Assembly: GCA_018436095.1 (NCBI GenBank)
Contig: JAHDMJ010000013.1
Location: 124,001-188,000, forward strand
Source of the DNA: Clostridia bacterium
GTDB taxonomy: Bacteria > Bacillota > Peptococcia > DRI-13 > UBA5745
Length of the DNA stretch: 64,000 bases
Direction: 5' to 3'
Below the pieces are notes generated by a model that did not search any database, was not told the origin of the DNA, and saw nothing but the letters and a program-made list of their open reading frames with translations. The position numbers were made by a program, and so were the translations under genes. Below are positions 61,773 through 64,000 of the stretch, in pieces (within the stretch, counting starts at the first letter, position 1; every line of letters starts with the position of its first letter).

Positions 61773-61791
61773 TGTTCTTATATTTAGAACA
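61773..61791. promoter_or_regulatory. Palindromic operator upstream of LarA-like operon
   Basis: TGTTCTTATATTTAGAACA has 6-bp perfect arms identical in sequence and spacing to the site at 49259-49277. Confidence 0.5.
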
Positions 61792-61807
61792 AAAGGAGGT
61801 GTAGATA

Positions 61808-61935
61808 ATGAAATCACCTTTGCCTCCGATCCGGAGGTTAAGGTCAGGGCTAAAAAGTACGTGGCGATCTTCCTGGTTTGGGGCTTGGTTTGCTACACGG
61901 TGCAATATTTGGCGGGCTGGGGTGCGGTCCTGTAG
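61808..61935 (+). pseudogene. Small membrane-protein ORF without an in-frame start (possible frameshift)
   Basis: A strong ribosome site (AAAGGAGGT, 61792-61800) stands seven bases before ATG 61808. The frame that reads like protein is offset: from 61810 to the TAG at 61933-61935 it gives EITFASDPEVKVRAKKYVAI then FLVWGLVCYTVQYLAGW, a short soluble start plus one membrane helix. That frame has no ATG, GTG or TTG after its last upstream stop at 61765. A single-base change near 61808-61815 would restore it. Either a decayed or mis-sequenced small transporter-accessory protein, or coincidence. Confidence 0.4.
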
Positions 61936-61966
61936 AAAAGAATTGGTTCCTAAGGAGTGGCAAAGC

Positions 61967-63223
61967 ATGGCGGTAAAACTGGTACTGGCAGAAAGAATAT
62001 CGCCTCCCTCTCCCTGCTTGCCGGAGGGGGGCAAGGCCTTGGAACAAGCATTAACGAATCTGGCCGGCAGCTTAAACAAACTAAAGGGGCAAAAGGTGGC
62101 TTTAGCCGTGGGCAGCCGGGGCATCCATCAGCTTCCTGCCTTAGTCGGGAAGGCGGTGGAAATAATCAGGACGGCCGGCGGTGAGCCGGTAATTTTCCCG
62201 GCTATGGGCAGCCATGGAGGCGGCAGGGCTTCGGGCCAGCAGGCCATATTGGCGGATCTGGGTATAACGGAAGCAGGGGTCGGGGCCCCGGTGGTTTGCA
62301 GTGCGGAAAGCACTTTATTGGGAATTACCGGGACCGGCTGTCCCGTATATATCAATCCTCTATATAAGACGGTGGATCAAATTGTGCTGTTGAACAGGAT
62401 CAAGTATCATACGGATTTTTCCGGGGAGACGGAAAGCGGCCTGCTGAAAATGCTGGCTATCGGCCTGGGCAATCCCCGGGGCTGCCGGGCCATCCATGGC
62501 TTCGCTTTGAAAGAGGGCTATGTCAAAGCTATTCAAGAGGCCGCCGGCTATATGCTGGAACATCTGCCTGTGGCCTTCGGCATAGCGGTGACGGAAAACA
62601 GCCAGGGCAAGTTAGACGGGGTGGAAGCCGTTATACCGCCGGATTTCCTGGCAGCGGAAAAACGTCTTTTACAAAAGGTGAAGACCGGAAGCCGGGGCCT
62701 GCCGGTGGAGGAATTGGATGTGCTGCTGGTGCAGGAGATAGGAAAAAATATTTCCGGTACCGGTATGGATACAAAGGTCATCGGCAGGATTATGGTGAAG
62801 GGACAGCAGGAGCCGGCAGAGCCCAGGATCGGCCGGATTGCGGTATTGGGTTTGACGGAAGAGTCCCACGGCAACGCCATCGGCATTGGCCTGGCAGATA
62901 TCACTACCCGGCAGGTATTGGCAAAAATTGATCTGGCGGCCACGGCCCTGAACAGCATTTCTTCCATGGCCCCGGAGCAGGGGCGCATACCTTGTGTGGC
63001 CGAAAATGACAAGGCTGCCCTGGAAGGGGCTTTCCTGTCCTTGGGTTGCGAAAGTCCGGAGGAGCTGGACATTATTCTGATCAAAAATACGATGGAGCTT
63101 GAACGCATGGCTATTTCCCAGCCTTTATTTGAACGGCTGCGGGATCGGGGCAAGGTCAGGGCAATAAATGAGCCCGCAGAACTGAAATACGATACGGAGG
63201 GCCGGCTTTTATTCACCTTCTAA
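61967..63223 (+). CDS. LarA-superfamily protein (divergent clade), second member
   Basis: A 418-residue homologue of the protein at 29303. IFPAMGSHGGG, RIKYHTDFSGETESGLLKM and GRAIH-type late histidine give His83, His148, Lys161 and His177, matching the four LarA active-site residues, with the same Lys-to-His spacing of 16. It has EIGKNISGTGMDTKVIGR in common with its paralogue. I chose ATG 61967 with AAGGAGTGG upstream; a longer frame from 61808 looks non-coding. It is followed by ferredoxin and oxidoreductase genes 100 bp downstream. Substrate unknown. Confidence 0.75.
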   Translation: MAVKLVLAERISPPSPCLPEGGKALEQALTNLAGSLNKLKGQKVALAVGSRGIHQLPALVGKAVEIIRTAGGEPVIFPAMGSHGGGRASGQQAILADLGITEAGVGAPVVCSAESTLLGITGTGCPVYINPLYKTVDQIVLLNRIKYHTDFSGETESGLLKMLAIGLGNPRGCRAIHGFALKEGYVKAIQEAAGYMLEHLPVAFGIAVTENSQGKLDGVEAVIPPDFLAAEKRLLQKVKTGSRGLPVEELDVLLVQEIGKNISGTGMDTKVIGRIMVKGQQEPAEPRIGRIAVLGLTEESHGNAIGIGLADITTRQVLAKIDLAATALNSISSMAPEQGRIPCVAENDKAALEGAFLSLGCESPEELDIILIKNTMELERMAISQPLFERLRDRGKVRAINEPAELKYDTEGRLLFTF

Positions 63224-63283
63224 ACTGCAGGGTAAAAAATATAGCAGCTTGGACGAATATTTATAACTGAATGAAATAGAATA

Positions 63284-63302
63284 GTATTCCAAATAGGAAT
63301 AC
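63284..63302. promoter_or_regulatory. Palindromic site upstream of ferredoxin gene
   Basis: GTATTCCAAATAGGAATAC has 7-bp perfect arms and a 5-base centre, 21 bp before the ATG. Its core ATTCCAAATAGGAA resembles ATTCCCTATAGGAA at 48090-48103, upstream of iclR. Confidence 0.5.
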
Positions 63303-63322
63303 GATTGGAAAGGGGGAAGCCC

Positions 63323-63532
63323 ATGAACCGGACGGAAATTGAATTCGAGCGCTGCAAGGAATGCGGGTATTGTGTGGAATTCTGCCCCAAAGAAGTACTG
63401 GCTTTCAGGGACAAGGTCAACAAGAGGGGATATTATCCGCCGGCCCCGGTAAAGCAGGAGGCTTGTATTGCCTGCGGCATCTGTGCCCGGGTCTGCCCGG
63501 AAGGCGCCATCGAAGTCTATAAGGAAGTATAG
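63323..63532 (+). CDS. 2x[4Fe-4S] ferredoxin subunit (KorD/VorD-like)
   Basis: A 69-residue ferredoxin with two clusters: CKECGYCVEFCPK and CIACGICARVCPE. This is the delta-type subunit usually encoded with 2-oxoacid:ferredoxin oxidoreductases, passing electrons out of the thiamine-diphosphate enzyme. I chose ATG 63323 with AAAGGGGG upstream. The alpha-subunit gene follows after 11 bp. Confidence 0.9.
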   Translation: MNRTEIEFERCKECGYCVEFCPKEVLAFRDKVNKRGYYPPAPVKQEACIACGICARVCPEGAIEVYKEV

Positions 63533-63543
63533 GAGGAATCGAC

Positions 63544-64000
63544 GTGGGAGAAAAAGTCTTTATGCAAGGCAATGCCGCCATGGCCGAATCAGCCATTCGG
63601 GCAGATTGCAAGTTTTTCTTTGGCTATCCGATCACCCCCTCCAGCGAGGTGCCGGAATATTACGCCCGGACAGCCAAGGAGAGGCCGGAAGAAAATATTG
63701 TGTTTGTGCAAGGGGAGACGGAGGTAGCCGTATTCAATATGATCGCCGGCACCGCCGCCACGGGTAAACGGGTGATGACGGCTACCAGCGGACCGGGTTT
63801 TAGTCTGGGCCAGGAAGCCATGAGCTTCATGTCGGCGGCGGGACTGCCGGCGGTGGTGGTGGAAGTGATGCGCTCCGGCCCCGCCGACGGTGAGATCCTG
63901 GCGGCCCAGGGGGATTACTTCCAGGCCGTCAAAGGCGGCGGTCACGGAGATTACCGGGTGCTGGTCTTAGCCCCTTATTCCATTCAGGAAATGTGTGAAT
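63544..64000 (+). CDS. 2-oxoacid:ferredoxin oxidoreductase alpha subunit, 3' end outside window
   Basis: The forward frame from GTG 63544 (AGGAGG upstream) is open to the right edge: 152 residues. MQGNAAMAESAIRADCKFFF, GYPITPSSEVPEYYA and the ATSGPGFSLGQEAMSF block are typical of KorA/VorB. The enzyme oxidises a 2-oxoacid (2-oxoglutarate or branched-chain) to acyl-CoA and reduced ferredoxin. The beta and gamma genes should lie beyond the window. Confidence 0.92.
   Translation, partial: MGEKVFMQGNAAMAESAIRADCKFFFGYPITPSSEVPEYYARTAKERPEENIVFVQGETEVAVFNMIAGTAATGKRVMTATSGPGFSLGQEAMSFMSAAGLPAVVVEVMRSGPADGEILAAQGDYFQAVKGGGHGDYRVLVLAPYSIQEMCE

Noticed and set aside
61808-61966. N-terminal extension of the LarA-like protein from ATG 61808
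   Set aside because: The first 53 residues are Arg/Trp/Ser-rich and unlike the family, whereas ATG 61967 has its own good ribosome site and begins where the paralogue aligns.

Overview
The window looks like the chromosome of a strictly anaerobic, amino-acid- and organic-acid-fermenting member of the Bacillota (Clostridia or Negativicutes type). The evidence is a ylbJ-type sporulation membrane gene beside tmcAL, a biotin-dependent Na+-pumping methylmalonyl-CoA decarboxylase, an acyl-CoA dehydrogenase with EtfBA, a ferredoxin-dependent 2-oxoacid oxidoreductase, and AGGAGG-type ribosome sites used with many TTG and GTG starts. No rRNA, tRNA, CRISPR array, prophage or insertion sequence was seen.

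Layout. 1-5.3 kb: a TRAP transporter operon (dctP-dctQ-dctM) with an M20 amidohydrolase running off the left edge, beside a GntR/FCD regulator; both promoters carry matching palindromes. 5.3-10 kb: a repeat-rich gap, ylbJ, tmcAL, and pta. 10-17.5 kb: Na+-decarboxylase genes (mmdA, D, C, a hotdog thioesterase, mmdB), then an acyl-CoA dehydrogenase with etfB and etfA, behind a consensus sigma-54 promoter. 17.6-25.8 kb: two tandem DctM-like carriers, each with its own sigma-54 promoter, diverging from an IlvD/Edd-family gene that lacks all three iron-sulfur cysteines and is translationally coupled to a LarA-type gene, with a sigma-54 activator alongside. 26-29.3 kb: two secreted proteins (a stalk-domain protein and a beta-propeller/CARDB protein). 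29.3-39 kb: a roughly 10 kb co-directional unit (PLP lyase, dppABCDF, two unknown proteins, a molybdopterin-binding-like protein, a second LarA-superfamily protein) read from one sigma-54 promoter, divergent from a second sigma-54 activator. 41.5-46.8 kb: class I fumarase subunits, a MerR regulator, a second PLP lyase and an NhaC antiporter. 47-60.2 kb: threonine dehydratase, an IclR regulator, two AstE/AspA-family deacylases, a second dppABCDF operon, an amidohydrolase, and two unknown genes. 60.3-64 kb: a PucR regulator, a possibly broken small membrane ORF, a third LarA-superfamily gene, a ferredoxin, and the start of a 2-oxoacid:ferredoxin oxidoreductase alpha subunit.

Together the genes suggest import of peptides and organic acids, release of acids and ammonia (deacylases, PLP lyases, threonine dehydratase), oxidation to acyl-CoA, and energy conservation through Pta, Na+ pumping and Etf-linked reduction. 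Sigma-54 control is unusually dense: five good -24/-12 promoters and two activators. The most unusual content is three LarA-superfamily proteins that all keep the four LarA nickel-cofactor and catalytic residues, one coupled to the cysteine-free IlvD/Edd homologue.
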